This document shows, piece by piece, positions 45,803-53,856 of a stretch of DNA of 64,000 nt (the stretch's first letter is position 1; each line of letters begins with the position of its first letter). The DNA comes from Alphaproteobacteria bacterium (lineage in GTDB: Bacteria; Pseudomonadota; Alphaproteobacteria; SMXP01), in contig JANQPV010000011.1 in assembly GCA_028285305.1 (NCBI GenBank), forward strand, positions 38,339 to 102,338, given 5' to 3'. The position numbers and the translations under genes are program-made. The notes beneath the pieces were generated by a model that saw nothing but the letters and a program-made list of their open reading frames with translations, was not told the DNA's origin and made no database searches.

Positions 45803-46627
45803 ATGACGCGCTACTCACCTACGATTACCGTTATGGTGCAAGCCGCTCGCAAGGCGGGACGGCGCCTGGCGCGCGACTTCGGCGAAGTGGAGCACTTGCA
45901 GGTGTCCAAAAAAGGTCCCGCCGACTTTGTCAGTGCGGCTGATCTAAAGGCCGAGGAAATACTTATCGAGGAACTCAGCCGCGCTCGTCCTGGCTACGGT
46001 TTTTTGGCCGAAGAATCGGGAACCACTGACGGGACAGACAAGACCCATCGCTGGATCATCGATCCCCTGGATGGAACGACGAATTTCCTCCACGGCCTTC
46101 CCCATTTCGCCGTGTCGATCGGCCTCGAACGAGAAGGGGAACTGGTTGCCGGTGTTGTTTTGGATCCCATAAAGGATGAACTCTTCTGGGCTGAAAAAGG
46201 GCAGGGCGCTTGGGTAAACTCCAGGCGGTTGCGGGTGTCCGGCCGAACGGACTTATCCACAGCATTGTTAGCAACCGGCATCCCATATTTGGGGCGGGAG
46301 GGGTTTGAGACCTTTCTTCGCGAAATGGCCCATCTTTCGGTTCGAACCTCAGGCATTCGGCGCTACGGCGCCGCAGCCTTGGACCTGGCCTATGTGGCGG
46401 CTGGACGCTACGAGGCATTTTGGGAAACGGGCCTTTCTCCTTGGGATTTCGCGGCGGGAACGGTTCTTGTCCGCGAAGCTGGGGGCATGGTCTCCGCCAT
46501 CGACGGCTCGCAAATTGGGCCAAATTCCCCGTCTATATTGGCAGCCAATCAAGAGTTGTTTGATGAAATCGGCCGCCTTCTGCGAGAGGCCCAAAAGGGC
46601 GGAACCCAGGCGCAAGATACGGCGTAA
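45803..46627 (+). CDS. Inositol monophosphatase family protein
   Basis: 274 aa from the ATG at 45803 (the ORF track starts at a TTG 24 bp upstream). Metal and phosphate site: GFLAEESG with the Glu, then WIIDPLDGTTNFLHGLPHFA, and the WD motif LSPWDFAAGTVLVREAGG. The SuhB-like form hydrolyses inositol-1-P or related sugar phosphates, 3'-phosphoadenosine phosphates in some cases. Its precise substrate cannot be told. It is followed by the MotA-like gene after 205 bp. Confidence 0.93.
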   Translation: MTRYSPTITVMVQAARKAGRRLARDFGEVEHLQVSKKGPADFVSAADLKAEEILIEELSRARPGYGFLAEESGTTDGTDKTHRWIIDPLDGTTNFLHGLPHFAVSIGLEREGELVAGVVLDPIKDELFWAEKGQGAWVNSRRLRVSGRTDLSTALLATGIPYLGREGFETFLREMAHLSVRTSGIRRYGAAALDLAYVAAGRYEAFWETGLSPWDFAAGTVLVREAGGMVSAIDGSQIGPNSPSILAANQELFDEIGRLLREAQKGGTQAQDTA

Positions 46628-46832
46628 TCGGCGCCGTTAACCGGTCTTTGGCACGTTTTGCCCAATTCTTTCCGTCTTTCAGTTTATCATGGTCATGTAA
46701 TGCAAGCCTGATAGAATAACCCAAGCTCGCTCGCCGCGGTATCGAGTTGCAGAAAGCGTCAAGAAGCGATTGAAGCTGCAGCCGAGAGTGGTACGAGACG
46801 AGCGCTGACGGAACAAGGTTGGGGGATTGAGA

Positions 46833-47567
46833 ATGGCGGTAGAAGGACGGGGTTACAAGATACGCTTTGGCGGTGCCAGTACGTATCTATTCCGAATGAT
46901 TTTGTTTATCGCGGTGGTCTTGGGCGTTGTCTATTTGGTCCGCGAACCGCTCATCGTTTCGATCGAAGCAAATCCCTACCTGAACCTAAGTATTGTTGGC
47001 GTCCTGGTATTCGGCATCTTGTTCACATTTGGCCAGGTCGCCGGGCTGTGGCCGAAAGTTGGCTGGGTCCAGAGGTTTCGCCGCGGCCATGATCCAAGAC
47101 GCGTTCCTGCGATGCTTTCACCTCTCGCCACTCTGCTTGGCGAAAGCAGAGATGCGATATCACCGGTCATTCTTCGCTCAATCCTCGACTCAATCGGCTC
47201 CCGATTGGATGAGAGCCGCGATATTTCGCGCTACCTGGTGGGGCTTCTTGTCTTTATGGGACTGCTCGGCACGTTTTGGGGGCTGTTGGAAACCATCAAC
47301 GCGGTCGGCGACACGATCCGCTCATTGTCCGTGAGCGGCGGTTCGACAGCTCAGTCCTTTGAAGAACTGCGCACCGGGTTAGAGGCGCCCCTCAGCGGTA
47401 TGGGTACTGCGTTTTCGTCTTCTCTCGTGGGGCTCGGCGGCTCTTTGATTCTAGGGTTTCTGGATCTGCAAATGTCACAGGCGCAAAATCGCTTCTACAA
47501 TGATTTGGAAGACTGGCTCTCCCACATGACGGTCTCCGACACCGGCGGATTTTACGGCCTCGATTAG
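46833..47567 (+). CDS. MotA/TolQ/ExbB-like inner membrane protein
   Basis: 244 aa from the ATG at 46833 (GGGGGA upstream). Two N-terminal membrane helices (YLFRMILFIAVVLGVVYLV; YLNLSIVGVLVFGILFTFGQ), then a cytoplasmic domain and two more helices (RYLVGLLVFMGLLGTFWGLL; GMGTAFSSSLVGLGGSLILG). VFMGLLGTFWGLLETINAVG and LSGMGTAFSSSLVGLGGSLI match the ion-channel helices of MotA/TolQ proteins. With the next gene it forms a MotAB- or TolQR-like, probably proton-driven pair. It is distinct from the tolQ in this window. Confidence 0.88.
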   Translation: MAVEGRGYKIRFGGASTYLFRMILFIAVVLGVVYLVREPLIVSIEANPYLNLSIVGVLVFGILFTFGQVAGLWPKVGWVQRFRRGHDPRRVPAMLSPLATLLGESRDAISPVILRSILDSIGSRLDESRDISRYLVGLLVFMGLLGTFWGLLETINAVGDTIRSLSVSGGSTAQSFEELRTGLEAPLSGMGTAFSSSLVGLGGSLILGFLDLQMSQAQNRFYNDLEDWLSHMTVSDTGGFYGLD

Positions 47568-47606
47568 AGGGCTCCGCGTACTCCGGACACGAAGGGAAGC
47601 TCTCTC

Positions 47607-48614
47607 ATGCCAGGATCTCGTTCTCGCGCCCGCCCGATGTCTGCAGATTATTGGCCGGGCTTTGTCGACGCACTCTCAACCCTTTTGTTGGTCATCATTT
47701 TCTTGCTGTCGGTCTTTATGCTGGCTCAGTTCTTTTTGAGCCAGGAGATCTCAGGCAAAGATGAGGCGCTCGCCCAATTGAATGCTCAGCTCTCGGAACT
47801 TGCCCAGGAATTGGCCCTAAAGAAAGCTGAATCCGACAAACTCCAGACGACAATCATTGACCTAAGAGCCTCGCTGGACCTGGCCCAATCGAGTCTGAAA
47901 GAAGCCGAAGCCAAAGCGGTTGCGGCGGAGAATCAGTTGATCGTCATCGGCGACGAGTTGGAAAGCGAAAAGAAGCTATCCAAAGAAGCGCAGGATCAGG
48001 CGGCCCTCCTCAATCGACAGTTGGCTGCGCTGCGTCAACAAATGGCATCCATCCAAGCTGCATTGGAAGCGGCCGAGGCTAAAGATGTTGAGCAACAGGC
48101 TCAGATCGCCGACTTGGGGAAACGTCTAAACGCGGCCCTTGCTCAAAAAGTACAGGAGATAAGCAAGTACCGTTCTGAATTCTTTGGACGTCTACGGAAT
48201 ATTTTGACCTCAGATGCGGGATTTGAAGTCGTGGGCGACCGGTTTATATTCCCGTCGGCGATCCTCTTTGAGGTGGGATCCGCGGACCTGAACGCGGCGG
48301 GACAGGCGGAATTGCGCAAGTTGGCTTCCGCACTTCTGGACATCTCAAAAGAGATACCGGGCGATATCAATTGGGTGCTACGGGTTGATGGTCACACGGA
48401 CAAACAGAAGATCAGTACAGCTCAGTTTCCCTCGAACTGGCACTTGTCAGCGGCGCGCGCCATCTCGGTTATCAACTATTTGGAAACTCAAGGCGTGCCG
48501 AGCTCGCGATTGGCGGCGGCGGGCTTTGGTGAATACCATGCCTTGGACGCCGCGGAAACGACGGCCGCGTTCCAGAGAAACCGGCGGATCGAGTTCAAGC
48601 TAACCGAAAGGTAG
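47607..48614 (+). CDS. MotB/OmpA-like membrane protein, partner of the MotA-like protein
   Basis: 335 aa. One membrane helix near residues 20-45 (WPGFVDALSTLLLVIIFLLS) has the MotB-type layout with an Asp just before it. Residues ~55-190 form a long coiled coil (AQLSELAQELALKKAESDKL; AEAKAVAAENQLIVIGDELE). The C-terminal OmpA-like domain (FPSAILFEVGSADLNAAGQA; WVLRVDGHTDKQKI; LSAARAISVINYLETQGVPS) should bind peptidoglycan. The order helix, coiled coil, OmpA domain differs from MotB mainly in the long coil. It starts 39 bp after its partner. Confidence 0.9.
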   Translation: MPGSRSRARPMSADYWPGFVDALSTLLLVIIFLLSVFMLAQFFLSQEISGKDEALAQLNAQLSELAQELALKKAESDKLQTTIIDLRASLDLAQSSLKEAEAKAVAAENQLIVIGDELESEKKLSKEAQDQAALLNRQLAALRQQMASIQAALEAAEAKDVEQQAQIADLGKRLNAALAQKVQEISKYRSEFFGRLRNILTSDAGFEVVGDRFIFPSAILFEVGSADLNAAGQAELRKLASALLDISKEIPGDINWVLRVDGHTDKQKISTAQFPSNWHLSAARAISVINYLETQGVPSSRLAAAGFGEYHALDAAETTAAFQRNRRIEFKLTER

Positions 48615-48618
48615 GCGG

Positions 48619-49056
48619 CTATTCCGCAAGCGGATTAGGAAAGCCTTGCGCCAAAACGGTTTCGATGTTGAGTTGACCGGCCAGGCCCGCCTCCCGGTGA
48701 ACCGACGCTTCCAGCCATTCTGGTGATGACGTCATTTCGATCATAGCGGACCTTCGGGGGTACATAGCGATCGCCACTTCGTCCCAGAGGTCTTCGACTT
48801 GCCCCAGCGAGAGGTGTGTGACGTCGGCGCCGAAAATGGCCTGCCCCCCAAATTTCGGGAGAATGCCGGAAACGGCCCGCCCGTAAATCATATAAGCAGC
48901 GCGCCCCGTCAGATCCGTCGCCCGTCCGTCTTTGTACTCAGCTTTGTCTTTAAACTTCAAGAGATTGACCATATAGATCGGCCCCTCAGGGCCCGGCTCA
49001 CCCATCGATTTGATTTGCTCTTCGCTGGACGGATAAACTTCGTTGATAACTTCCAT
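48619..49056 (-). CDS. DUF1330 family protein
   Basis: 145-aa protein with a ferredoxin-like dimeric alpha/beta barrel fold. GPIYMVNLLKFKDKAEYKDG, ARDLTGRAAYM-type TDLTGRAAYMIYGRAV, and MYPRRSAMIEMTSSPEWLEA fit DUF1330. No signal peptide is seen. Function unknown. It converges with the OmpA-like gene, 4 bp apart, and follows the paraoxonase-like gene on the same strand. Confidence 0.85.
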   Translation of the reverse strand: MEVINEVYPSSEEQIKSMGEPGPEGPIYMVNLLKFKDKAEYKDGRATDLTGRAAYMIYGRAVSGILPKFGGQAIFGADVTHLSLGQVEDLWDEVAIAMYPRRSAMIEMTSSPEWLEASVHREAGLAGQLNIETVLAQGFPNPLAE

Positions 49057-49120
49057 GACCGGCCCTCCTTGTTAAGCGCGAACACTAAGCCTGACACAGA
49101 AGCGCACCCGGAGGCTACAG

Positions 49121-50197
49121 CTAACTCGCATCCAACGTACAGTGCAGGACTCTGTCGTCGAAAATGCTTCCAATCAGGACGATATCGCCGGATCTCACAG
49201 AAACACTCGACCCTGACAATTCTTCGCCAAGCGACAGAAATTTAGTTGAGATACTGACTTGTTCACTCTCCAAAAACTCTATCTCGATCACCTGCGAAGG
49301 GGAGAGCTTTTCAGCATCTTGGGCGTGTGACATCAAATCGACAATCTTCGGATGTGCTCCAATCCAGAGGCGCCCGTCGCGGTCGTAGAAGAGATTATCA
49401 AGATTACTTCCCATCGGGATCGCGCTGATCCGGGTGAGGGCATTTGTATTCAACGACCTGCGATAGATATGGAGCTTTTGACCAGTTGTTTCTGCCACGA
49501 AAACGCGCGTACCGTCCCTATTGACAGCGATACCATTCGCGAACACCAAGTCATCTGCCGCGAGATAGAACGTACCATTGTCGTAGTACCCAATCGATCC
49601 GTCCGCCAATCGCAAATATCGTCCGAGCGTTTTTCGCCAATTCGCGCGATGACCGGCATCGTTCGTAAAATAGAACTGGTCTTTGCCCACAACGACCAAA
49701 TCATTGACCGACACCAAAAGGGGGTGCCCACCGATCGATTTCAAATGATTGAGTTGACCATTGCTCATGAGTCGGAACACATCGATTTGGCTCTGATTCG
49801 GTTCCGGGTGGTTGACCACGTACAAATACCGGATCCCGCTCGGATCTTTGAAAAGGCTCAGACCGTGAGGACGAAATTTCTTGGGCGCATTGTTCAATTG
49901 TAACGCCACCGGCTTGGCATCGGGCGACAAGTAGCTCAACAACACGATTGCACCGTTCACGTCGGGGACCAGCGCCGCCCGGCGGCGGTCAAACGATGAA
50001 AAGAGGGCGATTCCTAACTCTTCATCTAAGGCAATGTCCTCCGCACCGACGATTCCTTCTATGGGACGGCACTGTTCCATGTTGACGGCAGAGAGTTTGC
50101 GGAATTGACCAGTTGACCACAGAGTGGCGAACACAAAAACACCAAAGGTCAACACAAGGATCAAAATCATGATCCCGGCAGTGCGCAGAGAATTCAA
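49121..50197 (-). CDS. Paraoxonase/arylesterase-like six-bladed propeller, membrane anchored
   Basis: 358 aa. The N-terminus is an uncleaved-looking anchor (TAGIMILILVLTFGVFVFAT). The body matches PON-type enzymes: GAEDIALDEELGIALFSS, HGLSLFKDPSGIRYLYVVNH, SVNDLVVVGKDQFYFTNDAG, FANGIAVNRDGTRVFVAETT, NLDNLFYDRDGRLWIGAHPK. The Asn and Asp residues in these are the calcium-binding positions. These enzymes hydrolyse lactones, aryl esters or organophosphates; here the domain would face the periplasm. A quorum-lactonase role is possible but not shown. Confidence 0.88.
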   Translation of the reverse strand: MNSLRTAGIMILILVLTFGVFVFATLWSTGQFRKLSAVNMEQCRPIEGIVGAEDIALDEELGIALFSSFDRRRAALVPDVNGAIVLLSYLSPDAKPVALQLNNAPKKFRPHGLSLFKDPSGIRYLYVVNHPEPNQSQIDVFRLMSNGQLNHLKSIGGHPLLVSVNDLVVVGKDQFYFTNDAGHRANWRKTLGRYLRLADGSIGYYDNGTFYLAADDLVFANGIAVNRDGTRVFVAETTGQKLHIYRRSLNTNALTRISAIPMGSNLDNLFYDRDGRLWIGAHPKIVDLMSHAQDAEKLSPSQVIEIEFLESEQVSISTKFLSLGEELSGSSVSVRSGDIVLIGSIFDDRVLHCTLDAS

Positions 50198-50345
50198 TCT
50201 TCAAGTCCTTTAGGTCTTCAGCCAACGAAACGTATTCATTCGCTGGAACCAATCGGCACTCATACAGGGAGTTAAGGTAGTTTAGTGTGACACTCAATTA
50301 GATATCATGTTGTGGACGCCTTCGTCCATAAGCCGCGGGAGAAAC

Positions 50346-52220
50346 CTAAGACGGGATAAGCTCTTGCACCCGCGCTTCTGGATCCGGCGCCGTGCTGCCG
50401 TTTTGATTGAACTGCAGCTCTGCAAACTGGGCGTACAAGCCACTCTGATTAATCAACGACTCGTGGGTACCTTCTGCGACGATCTCGCCGTGGTCCATAA
50501 CCACAATGCGATCTGCCTCCCGCACGGTTGCGAGCCGGTGGGCAATGACGAGTGTGGTCCGGTCCTTCATGATCGCATCAAGAGCGTCTTGAACCAGTCG
50601 TTCGCTTTCCGCGTCCAGGGCGCTGGTTGCTTCATCCAGCAGCAGGATGGGTGCGTCTCGCAATATGGACCGCGCGATGGCCAGGCGCTGCCTTTGACCG
50701 CCGGAAAGCGTCAGCGCCCGTTCTCCCAGATGCGTATCGTAGCCGTCAGGAAGCTTGGCAACGAATTCATCTGCATAGGCCGCTTTGGCGGCTTTCCGCG
50801 CGTCTTCTGCGCTGGCGTCAATCCGGCCATAACGCACATTGTCGATTACAGTCCCTGAAAAGATCGGTGCGCTTTGTTGCACAATGCTCATGCGGCTGCG
50901 CACATCCTTCGGATCGGCAAGTTTGACGTCGATGCCGTCGACCAGAACTTCGCCGGACGAAACGTCATAGAACCGCAACAAGAGCTGGAAAACGGTCGTT
51001 TTCCCGGCCCCGGATGGTCCAACAAGTGCAACCCGTTCTCCCGGTTCGACCTTCAAGCTGAAGTTCCGGAGCGCCGGCGCCTCGGGGCGCGACGGATAAG
51101 CGAACGTGACGTTGCGAAACTCGACTGAACCCAGGGCAGGCTGCGGCAAGGCGAGGGGGCGCTCAGGCGCCCGGATAATCGGTTCAACCGCCAAGAGCTC
51201 CATGAGGCGCTCCGCCGCGCCGGCGGCGCGCTGCACCTCCGACCAGACTTCGCTGAGCATGGCAACGCTCATGGCCAGCCATACGGCATAAATCAAAAAC
51301 TGAAAGAGTTGCCCAATCGACAGAGTACCTGCGAGCACACCTTTGCCGCCCGACCAAAGAACAAAGGCGATGCCTAAAAGACTCAAAAACATCACCAGCG
51401 CAGACATAACGGACCTGGCAACCATGCGCGGAATGGCGATGCGAAATGCGCTTTCGACTGTTTCGTTGTAGCGCCGGCGGTCTTCGTCTTCGTGGGTAAA
51501 CGCCTGCACCGTCTGGATCGCGTTCAGGCTCTCACCCGCGAAGGCGCTTGTGTCCGCGACTCGGTCTTGGCTTCGCCGGGACAAGGTACGCAAAACCCTA
51601 CCGATGAGAATGATCGGAACCAGGATGACAGGGATCAGCAAGAGGACTTGAAGCGAGAGCGTGACGCTGGTCAGGAACATCATAACGAATGCGCCGAGAA
51701 ATCCGACGGAGGTCCGCATTGCAATGGAAGCGCTGGAGCCGACGACGGTTTGAATGAGGGTCGTGTCCGTCGTCAACCGCGACAAAACTTCTCCGGTATG
51801 GGTCTTTTCGTAGAACGCGGGGCTCAACTGCGTAATATGTTCGTACACAGCGCTTCTGATGTCGGCAACGACCCGCTCGCCGATCCACGTAACGAAGAAA
51901 AAGCGCAAGGCTGCCGATACCGCCATGATCAACCCAATGAGGGCAATCCAGCCAAAATAGCGGTCAACATGTTCTATATTGTTTTCGAGAAAGCCCCCAT
52001 CGATGGCGTAGCGCAGCAGGACAGGCAAGGAAAGCTGCGCGCCCGAAGCCAAGAGCAAGAACAGCATAGCCGGAATGAGAAACATCTTGTAACGAAGAAC
52101 AAACGGCAAAAGCCGCAAAAGCGGTCCTAGCCGCTTGCTGCCTTGCCGTTGCGCGAGGTCCCTCTCAAGGTGCGCTTTGAATGCCTCAGTCTGGCGATTT
52201 TCGGCTCCAGTCAAAGCCAA
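50346..52220 (-). CDS. ABC exporter, fused permease and ATPase (MsbA/half-transporter type)
   Basis: 624 aa that works as a homodimer. Six membrane helices in residues ~35-330 (MFLIPAMLFLLLASGAQLSL; YFGWIALIGLIMAVSAALRF; MRTSVGFLGAFVMMFLTSVT). Nucleotide-binding domain: Walker A VALVGPSGAGKTT, Q-loop SIVQQSAPIFSGT, signature LSGGQRQRLAIARSILRDA, Walker B PILLLDEATSALD, and switch His in LVIAHRLATV. It exports a lipid, peptide or drug, with no substrate evidence. Confidence 0.94.
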   Translation of the reverse strand: MALTGAENRQTEAFKAHLERDLAQRQGSKRLGPLLRLLPFVLRYKMFLIPAMLFLLLASGAQLSLPVLLRYAIDGGFLENNIEHVDRYFGWIALIGLIMAVSAALRFFFVTWIGERVVADIRSAVYEHITQLSPAFYEKTHTGEVLSRLTTDTTLIQTVVGSSASIAMRTSVGFLGAFVMMFLTSVTLSLQVLLLIPVILVPIILIGRVLRTLSRRSQDRVADTSAFAGESLNAIQTVQAFTHEDEDRRRYNETVESAFRIAIPRMVARSVMSALVMFLSLLGIAFVLWSGGKGVLAGTLSIGQLFQFLIYAVWLAMSVAMLSEVWSEVQRAAGAAERLMELLAVEPIIRAPERPLALPQPALGSVEFRNVTFAYPSRPEAPALRNFSLKVEPGERVALVGPSGAGKTTVFQLLLRFYDVSSGEVLVDGIDVKLADPKDVRSRMSIVQQSAPIFSGTVIDNVRYGRIDASAEDARKAAKAAYADEFVAKLPDGYDTHLGERALTLSGGQRQRLAIARSILRDAPILLLDEATSALDAESERLVQDALDAIMKDRTTLVIAHRLATVREADRIVVMDHGEIVAEGTHESLINQSGLYAQFAELQFNQNGSTAPDPEARVQELIPS

Positions 52221-52424
52221 AGGTCCTTTCAGTCACAAAATCCAAGCCTAACCAGTCTTGGCCTGATATAGACCAGCGTTGGCAAACGGGTTCAAGCGTC
52301 CAATGCTGTTTTCAACTTTGCGCCCTGTTTGCTTGCGATCCTATAAGCGCTTCGCTATAACCCGCCCTTCGGATCAACCGGCCCGCACAAATCGCGCCGG
52401 CAGCAGCACATGGCAAGGCCAGCT

Positions 52425-52649
52425 ATGAAAAAAGACATACATCCAGAATACCATACCATAACCGTAGAAATGACCGATGGGACGACCTTCCAAACAAAAT
52501 CGACTTACGGAGAAGAAGGCGCAACGCTAAAACTCGATATCGATCCGACGACCCATCCGGCCTGGACAGGCGGAAACACGCGATTGGTTGATACGGCCGG
52601 GCGCGTAAGCCGATTCAACAAGAAATATGCTGGCTTCTTAAAGAACTAA
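52425..52649 (+). CDS. rpmE: 50S ribosomal protein L31
   Basis: 74 aa from Met6 of the ORF-track protein (AAGG just upstream). [20 protein letters not shown] is the L31 start and [14 protein letters not shown] the end. No CxxC zinc motif is present, so it is the C- form, typical of alphaproteobacteria. With the single-Cys L36 at 4.1 kb, both usually zinc-storing ribosomal proteins are zinc-free here. It is divergent from the ABC exporter gene. Confidence 0.96.
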   Translation: MKKDIHPEYHTITVEMTDGTTFQTKSTYGEEGATLKLDIDPTTHPAWTGGNTRLVDTAGRVSRFNKKYAGFLKN

Positions 52650-52674
52650 CCTTCCGCGAAGCCCTGAGGGCGAC

Positions 52675-53853
52675 TTAACTGACCAAGTTCCGCATGGGCT
52701 TTGCCGCCGCACTTTCGGGAAAGACTTTGGTTCTCAAGGCATGATCGCTAATGCCTAGGTGATCCCTTAAGACCCCTTTGAATACACTCCTCAGATCGAT
52801 GGTTGCCTTAAGATCGCGGCCGTCCTGCTGGTCTTGGGGGCTTAGTCCCGGCCACTCAGCGAGCACACGTCCCCCTTGAACAGTGCCGCCGACGATGAAA
52901 GCGGCACCGCCGGTGCCGTGATCCGTCCCCCGGGTTCCGTTGGCGCGTACGGTCCGCCCAAATTCGGTGGCCATGACGACAACGGTCTTGTCCCAGGTTG
53001 GCCCAAGATGCTTTTTGAGTTCACCCACACCCTGGTCCAATTGATTAAGCTTATTGGCGAGTTGACCTTGGCCTTTGCCTTGGTTCGCATGGGTGTCCCA
53101 CCCATTAACTTCCAAGGCCGCAACAGTTGGGCCGCCAGGCGCCGTCAGGAACTTTGCAATCGTTCGTGCCGCAACTTTAAGGTTGGCCACTCGTTTTCCG
53201 CCTTTTCCGCCTGCAACGCTCTCTGCCATTTGATTGGTCTCGATGGCTTTGCTGAGAGCGCCCCCTAGGAGAGGGTCGTTCCGATAGAGATCCATCAGGC
53301 GCATCAGGGTGTCGTCATCCGGATCGGGCAAAGACGAAGGCGCCCAAGAAGAGGTATCGTTAGGGCCGCGCAATATGGTGGGAACCGTTTGGCTGATGGC
53401 CAATCCCGAGTGCCCCGGACCCTTCATTGCACCCAAGGCCCGATTAAGCCATCCATCTTGATACTGATAGGGGCGGGTGCCGCCATTCTCTAGGACGTTT
53501 TGAAGATCAAAATGGGAGCGATTTCGATAGGGCGTAGCGACCGCATGAACGATGGTCAGCTCTTTCTGCTGATAGAGTGTGTGCAGATTGGCCAGTTTCG
53601 CATGCAATCCAAAAAAGCCATCGAGCATTGTTCGGTCCGTGGCAGCATTGTCTAGCACGATGGTACCGCGCGACGAGGCATAGTGCGGGTCACCCATGGG
53701 CGGCACTGCCGCAAGCCCGTCCAGACCGCCACGCAGGATGACCACGACCAGGCGGCGATCGGTTCCGGCTTGCCCGAATGCAAGCTTTCCCAGCGTCAGG
53801 CTGGAAGCAATCGTCGTAGCGGTTCCCAAAAGGAAGTGTCTTCGGCTGGTCAT
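52675..53853 (-). CDS. DUF1501 family protein (Tat-exported, sulfatase-like)
   Basis: 392 aa. The N-terminus MTSRRHFLLGTATTIASSLT carries an RRxFL twin-arginine signal. The body matches DUF1501: DRRLVVVILRGGLDGLAAVP, VVVMATEFGRTVRANGTRGT followed by DHGTGGAAFIVGGTVQGGRV, a likely metal-binding region near the C-terminus related to the alkaline phosphatase/sulfatase superfamily. Activity is unknown. It is three bases downstream of the DUF1800 gene, its usual partner. Confidence 0.9.
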   Translation of the reverse strand: MTSRRHFLLGTATTIASSLTLGKLAFGQAGTDRRLVVVILRGGLDGLAAVPPMGDPHYASSRGTIVLDNAATDRTMLDGFFGLHAKLANLHTLYQQKELTIVHAVATPYRNRSHFDLQNVLENGGTRPYQYQDGWLNRALGAMKGPGHSGLAISQTVPTILRGPNDTSSWAPSSLPDPDDDTLMRLMDLYRNDPLLGGALSKAIETNQMAESVAGGKGGKRVANLKVAARTIAKFLTAPGGPTVAALEVNGWDTHANQGKGQGQLANKLNQLDQGVGELKKHLGPTWDKTVVVMATEFGRTVRANGTRGTDHGTGGAAFIVGGTVQGGRVLAEWPGLSPQDQQDGRDLKATIDLRSVFKGVLRDHLGISDHALRTKVFPESAAAKPMRNLVS

Positions 53854-53856
53854 GAC

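Noticed and set aside
46330-46350. tRNA T-loop-like GGTTCGAACC
   Set aside because: It lies inside the inositol monophosphatase coding sequence and no cloverleaf can be built around it. No tRNA gene was found in the window.
46833-48614. Possible Zorya defence system (ZorAB-like motor pair)
   Set aside because: Zorya needs ZorC/D or ZorE effectors next to ZorAB. The neighbours here are an inositol monophosphatase and a DUF1330 protein, with no nuclease or helicase, so only an envelope motor pair is supported.
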